From Brachionus plicatilis (taxonomy: Eukaryota > Rotifera > Eurotatoria > Ploima > Brachionidae), in contig QEOQ01000316.1 of assembly GCA_010279815.1 (NCBI GenBank), positions 625,688 through 689,687 on the forward strand: a stretch of 64,000 nucleotides of DNA, given 5' to 3'. Shown here one piece after another: positions 45,470 to 55,222 of the stretch; position 1 is the first letter of the stretch, and every line of letters begins with the position of its first letter. The position numbers and the translations under genes were made by a program. The notes under the pieces are model-generated. The model saw only the letters and a list, made by a program, of their open reading frames with translations. It was not told the origin of the DNA and ran no database searches.

Positions 45470-45655
45470 TTATTTTATTTTTATGAAGACATTTTTTCTT
45501 TGTCATTTTTATTTGAGGCTTAGTATTGAAATAAAAGAGAAATTTTTTTTAAGATTATGTAAAAAATATGGATCGGCTGGTACTTGAATTTAAATTTTTT
45601 TTTTTTATTTCATCAAGATATTACCAGTTAATTATTATTAATGAGATAAATGGTT

Positions 45656-45739
45656 CCCCACGATTAAAAAACTGTTCCCCACAAACTAAAAACTTTTCAC
45701 CACAGACCAAAAATTTTTTTACACAAATCACTACAAAAC
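45656..45739. repeat. 21-bp tandem repeat (four units), cassette copy 1
   Basis: Units start at 45656, 45677, 45698 and 45719, each CCCCAC or a derivative (CACCAC, TTACAC) followed by an A-rich half. In one frame it reads as seven-residue units (SPQTKNF), but the frame (45568-45798) has no other sign of coding. Confidence 0.7.
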
Positions 45740-46582
45740 ATAATTTTTTTGTGCCGAATTCACAAAAAAAAAGAATTTTTACATATTTAACCAAATAATT
45801 GGTTAACACAAATTTTTTTTTTTTAATAATTCAGTTAAATAATTTTTTTAAATAGTGTTTTTAAAATTATTTATTTATTTAATTCAAATTAATCTCCATT
45901 AGGAGAAGTAAAATAAAAATGAAATTAAAGTTTTGCATAAAAATAAAAAGAAAATAAAATAAAATTATATATAAAAAAAATAAATATTAAATTAACAAAA
46001 TAATGAAATATAATTTAAGCAAAACAAATTTCTCGGATACTTCGGATATAATCATAAACGAAATAGGTCGATTGTATGTGGCCGATAAAAATAATTGTAG
46101 ACTGCAGATATTCAATGAGACACGGCTACGGGGAAGATATCAAAAGCTAAGCGCTCTTAAATCAGGCACAGAATTCACATTCAACAAATTAATAAGTTTG
46201 AACGATAAGCCAGTAAAATTGGCCTCAGCCGCTCTCGCCTCGGTGACTGCTGTAAGCACCGAGACAGGCTTTATTTACATCATAAACGACTACAATGAAA
46301 TAATTAATTTTCTCAAGCTTAAAAACTTTGATTTAAATGATTAGAAAAATATTCTGATAAACGAAAGTGGCACTGAGTTTATTTCAGTGCGAAGATCTGA
46401 GTCAGATGGTGGACTTAGCCTTAAATTCTATAAAATAGATTTAAATTATCAAGAAGAAACGGCCAAGTCAGAGTTAATTAAAAAAATGAGCTTTGTACGC
46501 AAAATAAAATTAGAAAGTCAATATTATCCAGGCATTTGTTTGACCAGATTTAATTGTCTTAAATTTTCTGTAGATCTTAAAC

Positions 46583-46848
46583 TGTAGTATCCCTAGTATT
46601 GAGCTTGTTTAGCTTTAGTTGTTTTAGTTAAATTTTAATTAAACTCGTGTTTATGAAATTACAAATGTTAGAAACTTTTTAGAAAATACAAACAGTTATT
46701 TTTGGAAAGGGATAAGTTGTTTGCTTTTATTCAAACAAGCAAACAAGCGTCTTTATAAAAACTTTAGATTTTTATTTTTTATTTTATTCTTTGGTCGTTG
46801 AATAAATTGTTAAAGCAAAACATTTCTCTTAACTTTAACGATGTTACA
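46583..46848 (+). repeat. 5' LTR (266 bp)
   Basis: Begins TGTAGTATCCC and ends GATGTTACA (TG...CA). It differs from the 3' LTR at three positions by eye (T/A, T/C, G/A), so insertion was recent. Followed within 2 bp by TGGCGCAGTGAGC, a primer-binding-site-like TGG sequence; the tRNA it matches is not among those in this window. Confidence 0.95.
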
Positions 46849-46868
46849 TCTGGCGCAGTGAGCTAAGA

Positions 46869-47513
46869 ATGGAGGGAAGTTTCGGTTCATTCAATCCGGA
46901 TATTGACATTTCCAGTGTAGGTACGAGATGGACTACTTACAAGATTCGATTCGAGAATTATATGGTAGCAAAGAGTGGAAAGAAGTTTTCAGAGATTGAT
47001 GATGTTATAAAAAAGGCTTCATTTTTGCATCATGTTGGTGAGAGAGTTTTTGAAATGTACCAGTCTGTTGCCAAGAATGAGCATTCATATGCTGACGTTG
47101 TGACAAATTTAGATGGGTTTTTCGTTGAGAAGATAAATGTTGAGTACGAGAAATATGTATTTTCCCAAGCACGACAAGGTAGAACTGAGCAGTTTGACGT
47201 TTTCGTAAATAGGCTTAGAATGTTAGCCAAGAATTGTAATTTTGCAAATGTAGATTCCGAAATAAAATCAAGAATCATTCAAGGTTGTTTTTCGGAATCT
47301 CTACGAATTAGAGCGTTAACAGACGTTATAAGTATAGATGATTTGATCAAGCTTGGTAGAAACATGGAAATAGCAAAACAACAGTCGAGTGAGATCCTAG
47401 AGGAGAAACCAAGGATGGTGGCAACTGTTAATGAGGAAAAGAAATGTGGGTTCTGTGGTTACAACCATAAACCAGGTGCAGATAATTGTCCAGCGAAAGG
47501 GAAAACATGCTAG
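46869..47513 (+). CDS. gag polyprotein of the LTR retrotransposon, ending at an in-frame TAG
   Basis: 215 codons. The capsid-like region (WTTYKIRFENYMVA, then QARQGRTEQFDVFVNRLRML, IIQGCFSESLR) is typical of Ty3/retrovirus-like gag, ending in Cys-rich CGFCGYNHKPGADNC. TAG at 47511-47513 falls inside a second zinc-knuckle-like motif, between its first two cysteines; the same frame continues directly into pol. This is either a point mutation or a readthrough site. Gag would form the particle shell. Confidence 0.85.
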   Translation: MEGSFGSFNPDIDISSVGTRWTTYKIRFENYMVAKSGKKFSEIDDVIKKASFLHHVGERVFEMYQSVAKNEHSYADVVTNLDGFFVEKINVEYEKYVFSQARQGRTEQFDVFVNRLRMLAKNCNFANVDSEIKSRIIQGCFSESLRIRALTDVISIDDLIKLGRNMEIAKQQSSEILEEKPRMVATVNEEKKCGFCGYNHKPGADNCPAKGKTC

Positions 47514-49439
47514 AAGTGCCAAAGACTTAATCATTTTAGTTCAGTGTGTAGGAGCTCGAATAAAAACACTGATTATGGAAATGATCGGACAAGGTTTAGA
47601 GGTCCTAAGCCGAAAGATAGGTTTAAACATAGAGTCAACTATGTTACGGAGGAAACAGAAGAGCAAGGTAACGACATTGGTTATGTTTTCTCAGTGAGTG
47701 ATGACAACCGAGCTCTACCAGTGATAACAATAGACATTGGGGATAACAAAGTGAAAACAGAGGTATTAATAGACACGGGTAGTAGTCTAAATATAATTGA
47801 TAAACAGACTTATAAAAGACTAAAACCAAAACCTGTCCTCGAAGTGGTAAAAGGTAAGGTTTTTGGGTTCCAGAATAGTTGCCCGCTTGTCTTTGCAGGT
47901 GAGTTTAGAACTCTGATTTGGAACAAAGACAAATTAGTGGAAGCCAAGATTGCTGTAGTTAATGGAACGGAAAGATGCCTACTTGGTTATAAAACAGCAA
48001 GCGATTTAGGTATAGTGAAAATCTTAAATCATGTGAAAGTTGATTCGGATAGTAGCAGTTGCAAGCAAGATCTTGAATACTTTAAGGCCAAGTATCCTAA
48101 TGTGTTTAGTTCAAAACTTGGTAATTTAAAAGGGTTCGAAGTAAAGCTTAATGTAGACGAAACGGTAAAACCAGCGTACATCAAACACCAAAGGATACCA
48201 TTCCATCTCCGTGGAAAGCTAGAAGAGATTATTAACAAAGGTTTGATGGATGGAGTATTTGAAGAAGCTAAAGGTCCGACAAAATGGTTATTACCAGCCA
48301 TGTTAGTTCCAAAGTCTGATGGTAAATTGAGGTTTGTAATTGACGCAAGTGCCGCTAATCGAGCGATAAAGCGCACTCGATATGTTATGCCTACAATCGA
48401 AGATTTGATTGCGGATATCAATGGCTCAACAATTTTTTCAAAAATTGACTTTAATGATGGTTTTCATCAGTGTACCCTTGCCGAAGAATCTCGAGAACTA
48501 ACGACATTCAGCACTCATTTTGGGATATTCCGGTACAAGCGGCTGTTGCAAGGAATCAATGCAGCCCCCGAGTTGTTCCACCACGCAATCGAAACAGAAG
48601 TTGTTGATGGCTTAAAAGGTACAAGGAACGTTATGGACGACATAATTTTCCATGGGAGGAATCAAGAGGAGCACGACGAAAGGATTGAAGCTCTGTTTGA
48701 GAAGATTAATCTAAAAGAATTGACGGTTAATGAGAAGAAGTGCCTTATTGGAATGAGCAAGGTGGAATTTTATGGCTTAGAATTTTCATCCGAAGGTATT
48801 AAGCTAACAGAGGACAAAACAAAAGCTTTGCATGAAGCCAAACCTCCGTCGACACCAGGAGAAGTGAGTAGCCTCCTAGGGTTAAGCACGTATTGCTCTC
48901 GTTTTATTCAAAATCATTCAGAGATAGTGGATCCTTTAAGGAAACTGACTAGACGTGGTCGTGAATGGAAATGGGGTATCGAAGAAGAAACAGCGCTGTC
49001 AAAGCTCAAGGACGCAGGTTCAGGGAGGATATTGAGCTATTTTAATCCTTCTTGGGACACCGAACTCATTGTGGATGCGAGTCCTATAGGACTTGGTGCC
49101 ATTTTGACACAAAGAAACCCTAATGATCCGAATGATATAAGGATCATATGCTATGCGAGTATATCTTTAACTGAGGTCGAAAGAAGATATGCTCACATCG
49201 AGAAAGAGTGTTTAGCAATCGTGTGGGGATGTGAGAAATTCCATTTATATCTGTACGGTAGAAGATTCAAGATCTCAACCGATAACAAAGCCTTAGAATT
49301 CATATTCAAACGAAATGGTCGAAGAACCCAAGCAAGAATTGAGAGATGGTCGATTCGGCTGAATGAGTATGACTTTACCGTTATTCACAGACCAGGGAAA
49401 GATAACCCAGCTGACTATCTCTCGAGAAAAACAAGTTGA
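47514..49439 (+). CDS. pol: protease, reverse transcriptase and RNase H
   Basis: Continues in the gag frame after TAG. The aspartic protease has VLIDTGSSLNIID (about 47765). RT shows IDASAANRAIKRTRY, SKIDFNDGFHQ, LLQGINAAPELFHH and the catalytic VMDD (about 48635). RNase H starts at LIVDASPIGLGAIL and ends near DYLSRK. The frame stops with TGA at 49437-49439, after which the coding sense moves to another frame. No ATG is expected because translation would continue from gag. The first ATG, at 47544, lies just after the knuckle. Confidence 0.88.
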   Translation, partial: KCQRLNHFSSVCRSSNKNTDYGNDRTRFRGPKPKDRFKHRVNYVTEETEEQGNDIGYVFSVSDDNRALPVITIDIGDNKVKTEVLIDTGSSLNIIDKQTYKRLKPKPVLEVVKGKVFGFQNSCPLVFAGEFRTLIWNKDKLVEAKIAVVNGTERCLLGYKTASDLGIVKILNHVKVDSDSSSCKQDLEYFKAKYPNVFSSKLGNLKGFEVKLNVDETVKPAYIKHQRIPFHLRGKLEEIINKGLMDGVFEEAKGPTKWLLPAMLVPKSDGKLRFVIDASAANRAIKRTRYVMPTIEDLIADINGSTIFSKIDFNDGFHQCTLAEESRELTTFSTHFGIFRYKRLLQGINAAPELFHHAIETEVVDGLKGTRNVMDDIIFHGRNQEEHDERIEALFEKINLKELTVNEKKCLIGMSKVEFYGLEFSSEGIKLTEDKTKALHEAKPPSTPGEVSSLLGLSTYCSRFIQNHSEIVDPLRKLTRRGREWKWGIEEETALSKLKDAGSGRILSYFNPSWDTELIVDASPIGLGAILTQRNPNDPNDIRIICYASISLTEVERRYAHIEKECLAIVWGCEKFHLYLYGRRFKISTDNKALEFIFKRNGRRTQARIERWSIRLNEYDFTVIHRPGKDNPADYLSRKTS

Positions 49440-50968
49440 GTCGGTTAAATCGGACGGAAAGGAAAGTGTCGAGTTGTATGTTAACTACTTGTTTGAACAA
49501 GCAATTCCGCGAGCAATTGACCATGAGGAAATTATTAAGTCTACAAAAGAGGATCCAGCTCTTCAAGAAGTGATTTCAAGACTAAGAGGATCTAAATTCA
49601 ACTTTAAGAATCGTAAATCGGTGAATTACGACAATATTTTCCACGAGTTATCTGTGACTGTGGAGAGTGGTAATGAGAAACAATCTGATTGTGGTACCTG
49701 ATTCTTTGATCGATAAGGTGATCGATGTCGCTCATGAGGGTCATCAAGGTATCACTAAGACAAAGGCTTTGATTCGGACCAAGCTTTGGTTTCCAAAGTT
49801 GGATGATTTAGTAGAAAGAAAGCTTAAGAGTTGTTACACGTGTCTGGTGAATGGGGCAAGAGTCGATTTTCAGCCACTTAAAATGACCGAGATGCCAGAT
49901 GGACCATGGCAATGTTTATCAATTGATTTTTATGGTCCAACCCCGTCAAATACTACTCTGCTTGAGTTGATTTGCGACTACTCGAGATTTTCGATAGTAA
50001 GAGAACTCCTAAGCAACAAAGCTAAGCTTGTAATCGCTATGCTTCATGAGATTTGGTCAACGTTCGGTATTCCTGTCTTGGTCAAAACTGACAATGGACC
50101 GCCTTTTAATAGTAAGGAATTCGCAAAATTTTGTTCAGTGTTCAATATCAAGCATAGGTTGATTACACCGTATTGGCCTAGAGCAAACGGTGAAATTGAA
50201 CAGTTTAACAGGAATTTAATCAAAGTGATGAGAAATTCAGCGGTTAAAGGTATCCCTTGGCAAAAAGAGTTAAACTTCTTTTTAGGATCCTATAGAGCGA
50301 CTCCACATTGTTCAACTGGTGTTCCCCCAGCTGAATTGATTTTCAAATATTCTTCAACAACAAGATTGGTCAGTGTAATGGACAAAAGAACATTCTTAGA
50401 AAACGATCAAGACAAATTGGCAAGAGAGAGAGACCTTAAGGCTAAGCATGTGATTAAATGTAATGGAGATAGGAAGCTTAGCGCCAAAGAGTCTCAGTTG
50501 AACATAGACGAATTGGTCTTGTATCAAAAACCAAGAGGTAAAGTATTCGATAAAAAAGAGCCGGTGAGAGACCCAAATCCTTCGAGAGTTGAAGAAGTAA
50601 ATGGAAGTATGGTTACGGCGAGATCAAGTGATGGTAAAACCGTAACTAGGAATTCATCTTGTTTCAAGAGAATCGATGAAGTTATAGCTCCTGATTTGGA
50701 AAATCACTTTACAACATACGAAGATCATGATAGTGATGACAATGTTGATGGTGGTGACAATCTCACGACGTCAACTGAGACGAGCGTTAGGAGATCAACC
50801 CGTAGTAACAAAGGAAAGATTGACAGGCTTCAAGTCAACTTCGATAATAAGACATATTCAAACATGGATGAGACAAACAAAATTTATAATAAATTAAAAT
50901 TTTATTTTTCCGGGGAAGATGTAGTATCCCTAGTATTGAGCTTGTTTAGCTTTAGTTGTTTTAGTTAA
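49430..50968 (+). pseudogene. Integrase region of the LTR retrotransposon (frame-shifted from pol)
   Basis: Between 49430 and about 49670 the linker is readable in a second frame; from 49667 to 50968 integrase is in a third. The zinc-binding HHCC motif (HEGHQGITKTK ... CYTC) and the catalytic triad are present: Asp in SIDFYGP, Asp in KTDNGPPF and Glu in GEIEQF. A C-terminal tail follows and the frame ends within the 3' LTR. Two frame changes relative to pol near 49430 and 49670 mean this copy cannot make a standard pol protein unless both are sequencing errors or recoding sites. Confidence 0.8.
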
Positions 50969-51185
50969 ATTTTAATTAAACTCGTGTTTATGAAATTACA
51001 AATGTTAGAAACTTTTTAGAAAATACAAACAGTTATTTTTGGAAAGGGATAAGTTGTTTGCTTTTATTCAAACAAGCAAACAAGCGTCTTTATAAAAACT
51101 TAAGATTTTTATTTTTTATTTTATTCTTTGGTCGTTGAATAAATTGTTAAAGCAAAACATTTCTCTTAACTTCAACGATATTACA
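50920..51185 (+). repeat. 3' LTR (266 bp)
   Basis: Begins TGTAGTATCCC and ends GATATTACA. Same length as the 5' LTR, three substitutions. The integrase frame overlaps its first 49 bp. Confidence 0.95.
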
Positions 51186-52278
51186 TTAAACGAATACTTG
51201 TGTTTGATATAGTTAATTTAAATCTAATTGAATTTGACTATATGAGTGGAAAATTTCTTAAAGTTCTTATCAAAGCTGAAAATAATATGGCCAATGTTTT
51301 GGATATAGATTTTTCCGGCAATCGATTGCATTTAGTTTGCATTGAGGCCGAAGCCAACAAACGTTTTAGTTTGTGTTCGGAATCGACCAGTGATTTGACA
51401 ATTGATGCTAGAAATAGATTCAAATCAAAAAGTTTTAATTTTAAAATAAAAATTTATAAATATAGAGACTATGATTGTCATGCGACTAGAAGTAAAAGTA
51501 GAGCCACTTTAATAAATAGAAGTATAGGCTATCCCAGTCTTTATAATTTTAGTCTAGAAAGTTATTCGGCTGATTTTAATTTTTGAAATTAATAAATCTT
51601 AAAAATGCGAAATATTTTATTATTTTTGTAATTATCAATATTTCATCTAAAATGTTCACATAATTGAATAATAAAAAATAACAATTACAAAAACTTATTT
51701 GAAGAAGCTCAATTTCGAATTAACGGTATTTTTAAATCCATTTTAATTTTTTACTTACAAATATTATAATTCAAATTTGAATAGTTTCAAATTGAGTTTT
51801 TAAATTAAAATTTAAAGAAAAATAAAAATATATTTTCGATTTATGATGCACTACAAGCTAAAATATGATTTTAGACCATGGACTAAGCACAAGTACAAAT
51901 TATTAATTTAATGCGTTATCTAGACTTGATTTTAAAACAATTTAATCGAATTAATAAAAAATGAATTTTTTTCTAAATTCAAATGAATACTAATAATTTT
52001 TTTCAAATGAATACTATAAAAAAAATCTTTTTATTTTTTATTTTAAAATAAGGTTATATAGTTTAGATGGCAGCAAGTGTATAAAGAAAATAACTTTTTG
52101 AATTTTCATTTTTGGGTATCAACTTTGGAAGTTTATCGTTAATTTAATTTTAAAATTTAGAGAATAAAATTTTTATAAGAATACCATTTTTATAAAAAGT
52201 ATATTAAATGAATTTTTTAATATTTTTTATTTCTTAATCTTTGGTGCTGGACCAAATGCAGTTAACAATATTATAGCA

Positions 52279-53187
52279 TGGACGAGATGTACTTTAGTGC
52301 ATGGTCCAAAAGCGTGTCTTTACTTGAGGTGCAGCATAATCGAACGAGGGAATACGGTAATTCTTTAAAAGTCTGATTTTTTAAAAAATTTTTAAACTTA
52401 GTTTGAGTGATTTATTTTGATATATCGCTAGACTGACAAAGAAAGCGATCAAATAAAATAAGCAATCAATAATCCGAAGCTTTATCAGCAAGTAATTAAA
52501 AAAATGAAAGTATCAACATTTTAAATTTTTTTTTGGATTGTTATACTACTTTATTTTAATCTTCAGTCAATATAATTTGAAACTTAAAATTATTTCAAAC
52601 TTAAATTAAGTGTCAAGGTAGTCGAAAAAAAAATTCAATTTTCAATTTACAGTTTTAAATTTCTTACATGAATATGACATATTCGTCTTATTATAAGCGA
52701 CTAACTTTTTAAAATTTTTAATTTTGAGATTAATCAAAAATTAAAGCTTATAAAATTTTTTCATAATGAAACTTGGCAATATTTGGATTAAAAAGTAGTC
52801 TGATAAATTGGTCATCTATCTTAGTTTTTTCAAGTCATTTTAGGAGCAGATATTGCTGCATTGGACTTCTATTGAGAGGACGACGAGTTGATTCCTTACG
52901 GAGGGGGGAACGTCTTTTAGAAAAAGATTGTAAAAATACTAATTATTAATTTATTTATTTTATTTAAGAAAAAATTCAATTTTTGATCATCACCAAAAGG
53001 CATGTTGGAATATTAGTGGATTTATTATCCATGTCAATATGGATATATTGGGATGCCGTATTATTTGTACAACCAATCGGTGGCGCCCGCTAAAGCTAAG
53101 AAGAAGAATGTCAAGCAATTTTTCAAAATTACAGCAGTAATTCCTCCATTAAAATTGAAATACGGAGTAGAATGGAATGATAATTAA
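52279..53187 (+). pseudogene. Unrecognised multi-exon gene relic (tentative)
   Basis: Four islands of more balanced composition look exon-like. 52279-52361 opens with ATG (MDEMYFSAWSKSVSLLEVQH) and ends before GTAATT. 52432-52491 reads AINNPKLYQQ before GTAATT but has a TAA. 52843-52931 follows TTTTAG and is open as GLLLRGRRVDSLRRGERLLE. 52969-53187 follows TTTAAG and is open in two frames, one ending PAKAKKKNVKQFFKI and on to TAA. Phases do not join cleanly and stops interrupt, so it is either a pseudogene or misassigned. No family recognised. Confidence 0.25.
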
Positions 53188-53244
53188 AACTATATTAGAA
53201 TTTCATGATAAACTAAAAAATTAAATTTTATGTTAAATAATAAA

Positions 53245-53320
53245 AATAATTTAGAGCTATAATTATTGGAGAAAAGACGACCAAATCTATAGTTTCCAAT
53301 TTTAATAGCTCTAAATTATT
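53245..53320. repeat. Inverted repeat (~26-bp arms)
   Basis: AATAATTTAGAGCTATAATT at 53245 is mirrored by TTTTAATAGCTCTAAATTATT ending at 53320, continuing inward to TTGGA/TCCAA. The loop is about 25 bp. Confidence 0.65.
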
Positions 53321-54061
53321 CAATAATTATCATCCCTTAATAATAACACTAGTGGTTAACCTATTAGTGCCAATAAAAAAATTTAAAAAAAAATTTTCTT
53401 TATTTTTATTTTATAATTGACTTATGCTCCACTGACTGCACCGTTTGAGCTCGACGGTGGCATGCATTAATCAAGATCACTGCATGGTCAGACACTTGAA
53501 ATCTCTATTCTTTTTCTTATTAATTTAGAGATTCAAATACGTCATCGTGTTATCGCCGTTCATAAACTTAAAAAGTGATCTGATTTCTTTTCTTATTTCG
53601 TATTTGATTTCTTTTTTGCAGTAGGCTCTCTTTTAATTGAATCGTTTTGTTCAAAGTTGATAATCAAGAATTTATTCGAGAAACACTTTACTCAACAATG
53701 ATGTTTTCTGTTGGTAATTTGATTGGAAACGTGTTTTTTCGTTGGGAGCTTTGAAAATTGAACTTGATCTCTTGACTTTGGTAATTCATAATATCAATTT
53801 AGTATGTTTGGCTCGATTTTAATGATTAAATGATAAATTTAATTTGATTTGATTTCTTTATTTTTTTATTTAATTTCTATGGTTCAAAATCCTATTTATA
53901 TTCGCAAGAAATCACTCAAACGAAAAATCATAATTTGTTGAACTTATAAACTTTTGTTTTTAAGAAACTATGTCGACATCAGTCTATTTATTAATATGTT
54001 AATTAAGTATCATATCAGCATATACCTAATTTAAAGTTAAAAGTAATTTGTTGTTTAAAAA

Positions 54062-54157
54062 TGAGTTCCCACAAGGGAGCGTGCTCGGACCATTGCTGTT
54101 CAACATCTTCATTGACGACATCATCGAGAAGATTACAACAACGGACAAAGCAATGTT
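54062..54157 (+). pseudogene. LINE RT fragment fused to cassette copy 2
   Basis: Encodes EFPQGSVLGPLLFNIFIDDI, the RT motif VPQGSxLGPxLF, in about 30 codons and then switches directly into the tail of the repeat-protein gene at TTCACAGCC (54157). Both ends are truncated. Confidence 0.75.
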
Positions 54158-54420
54158 TCACAGCCAAGAGTCACCCCAGCTCCATCGCTAGCCCAATCTG
54201 CCAGAGCCACTCCAGCTCCATCCCAAGCCCAATCTGCCAGAGCCACTCCAGCTCCATCGCAAACTGCTGCTCCATCACCTGCTCCATCAGCTCGTTCTTC
54301 ACAGGCTGCTTCTTCTAGATCATCCCAAAGCTCGAAAAAATCGAGTGTTTCTTCTTCAAGTCAATCAACAACAAGCAACAAATCCAACTTGACTGTCCAA
54401 GAATATGATTATGAAGAATA
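54157..54420 (+). pseudogene. Truncated RWNEIVPREE-repeat gene (cassette copy 2)
   Basis: Nearly identical to the last 87 codons of the genes at 44443 and 60486 (from QPRVTPAPS to the acidic end and TAA). The N-terminal repeat domain is absent, replaced by the LINE RT fragment. It shares with copy 3 the synonymous GTC near the end where copy 1 has GTT. Confidence 0.88.
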
Positions 54421-54579
54421 AATTCAAAATCGATTAGCTAATAGGCAACTATTTCTGTTTAGTTGGTAGTAGAAAATTTTATTACCCAAAAGTGACAAAA
54501 TTTTTTTTTATTTCAATAAACAATTAAAAACAAAAATATTTTTTTATTTTAGTTTTAATCATTTATTTTGGTAAAAATT

Positions 54580-54596
54580 CGTCCCTAGGTGGATTC

Positions 54597-54633
<37 letters not shown>

Positions 54634-54653
54634 GCCGATTGCGCCATAGAGAC
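54580..54653 (-). tRNA. tRNA-Asn (anticodon GTT), cassette copy 2
   Basis: Identical over 74 nt to the other four tRNA-Asn genes, intact although the neighbouring protein gene is truncated. Confidence 0.97.
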
Positions 54654-54839
54654 TTATTTTATTTTTATGAAGACATTTTTTCTTTGTCATTTTTATTTGA
54701 GGCTTAGTATTGAAATAAAAGAGAAATTTTTTTTAAGATTATGTAAAAAATATGGATCGGCTGGTACTTGAATTTAAATTTTTTTTTTTTATTTCATCAA
54801 GATATTACCAGTTAATTATTATTAATGAGATAAATGGTT

Positions 54840-54923
54840 CCCCACGATTAAAAAACTGTTCCCCACAAACTAAAAACTTTTCACCACAGACCAAAAATTT
54901 TTTTACACAAATCACTACAAAAC
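54840..54923. repeat. 21-bp tandem repeat (four units), cassette copy 2
   Basis: Same units and spacing as in copy 1, starts at 54840, 54861, 54882 and 54903. Confidence 0.7.
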
Positions 54924-55222
54924 ATAATTTTTTTGTGCCGAATTCACAAAAAAAAGGAATTTTTACATATTTAACCAAATAACTGGTTAACAAAATTTTT
55001 TTTTGGTGACAAAAAAATTTAATAAATCAGTTAAATAATTTTTTCAAATAGTGTTTTTAAAATTATTTATTTATTTAATTCAAATTAATCTCCATTAGGA
55101 GAAGTAAAATAAAAATGAAATTAAAGTTTTGCATAAAAATAAAAAGAAAATAAAATAATATTATATATAAAAAAAATAAATATTAAATTAACAAAATAAT
55201 TAAATTGAAATATAATTTAAGC

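Larger units (their letters stand above)
44262..46001. repeat. Duplicated cassette, copy 1 (repeat-protein gene, tRNA-Asn, 21-bp array)
   Basis: From AATAAATATTC at about 44266 to ATATAATTTAAGC at about 46001 the sequence is nearly identical to 60305-61925 and, from 44973 on, to 54157-55222. Shared content: the gene at 44443, the minus-strand tRNA-Asn, the flanking GAAGACATTTTTTCTTTGTC stretch and the CCCCAC tandem repeat. Confidence 0.9.
46583..51185 (+). mobile_element. Ty3/gypsy-type LTR retrotransposon (4.6 kb)
   Basis: Two 266-bp LTRs flank gag, protease, RT, RNase H and integrase in the Ty3 order. It is flanked by TTAAAC on both sides (46577-46582 and 51186-51191), a target duplication of 5-6 bp. 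A purine-rich tract (GGGGAAGA) directly precedes the 3' LTR. The internal region carries one in-frame stop and two frame changes, listed with the genes. The element lies inside the NHL-repeat coding sequence. Confidence 0.95.
46003..51586 (+). pseudogene. NHL-repeat protein coding sequence split by an LTR retrotransposon
   Basis: The 5' part (46003-46582) and 3' part (51186-51586) form one frame when the retrotransposon and one copy of the target duplication are ignored. Residues 15-40 (IIINEIGRLYVADKNNCRLQ followed by IFN) match an NHL beta-propeller blade; further blades are degenerate (IYIINDYNEIINFL, VLDIDFSGNRLHLVC). There is one in-frame TAG at 46342-46344. The 5' edge coincides with the end of the duplicated cassette, so the native N-terminus is missing and the ATG at 46003 belongs to the cassette edge. 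NHL proteins often are RNA- or protein-binding scaffolds (TRIM-NHL); no RING/B-box is present here. It could alternatively be the last exon of a gene whose upstream exons were displaced. Confidence 0.65.
51587..54060. other. AT-rich spacer with possible decayed exons
   Basis: Mostly non-coding. It contains candidate exon relics at 52279-53187 and the foldback at 53245-53320. The stretch 53420-53600 is less AT-rich but shows no recognisable frame. Confidence 0.45.
54157..55222. repeat. Duplicated cassette, copy 2 (truncated)
   Basis: Collinear with 44973-46001 of copy 1. The right edge is TATAATTTAAG at 55221, exactly where the GC-rich LINE fragment begins. Confidence 0.88.

Noticed and set aside
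45568..45798. Frames over the 21-bp array reading SPQTKNF heptads (and the opposite frame KFLVCGE)
   Set aside because: Any 21-bp repeat is open in some frames; there is no start context, no conservation outside the array, and cassette 3 breaks it.
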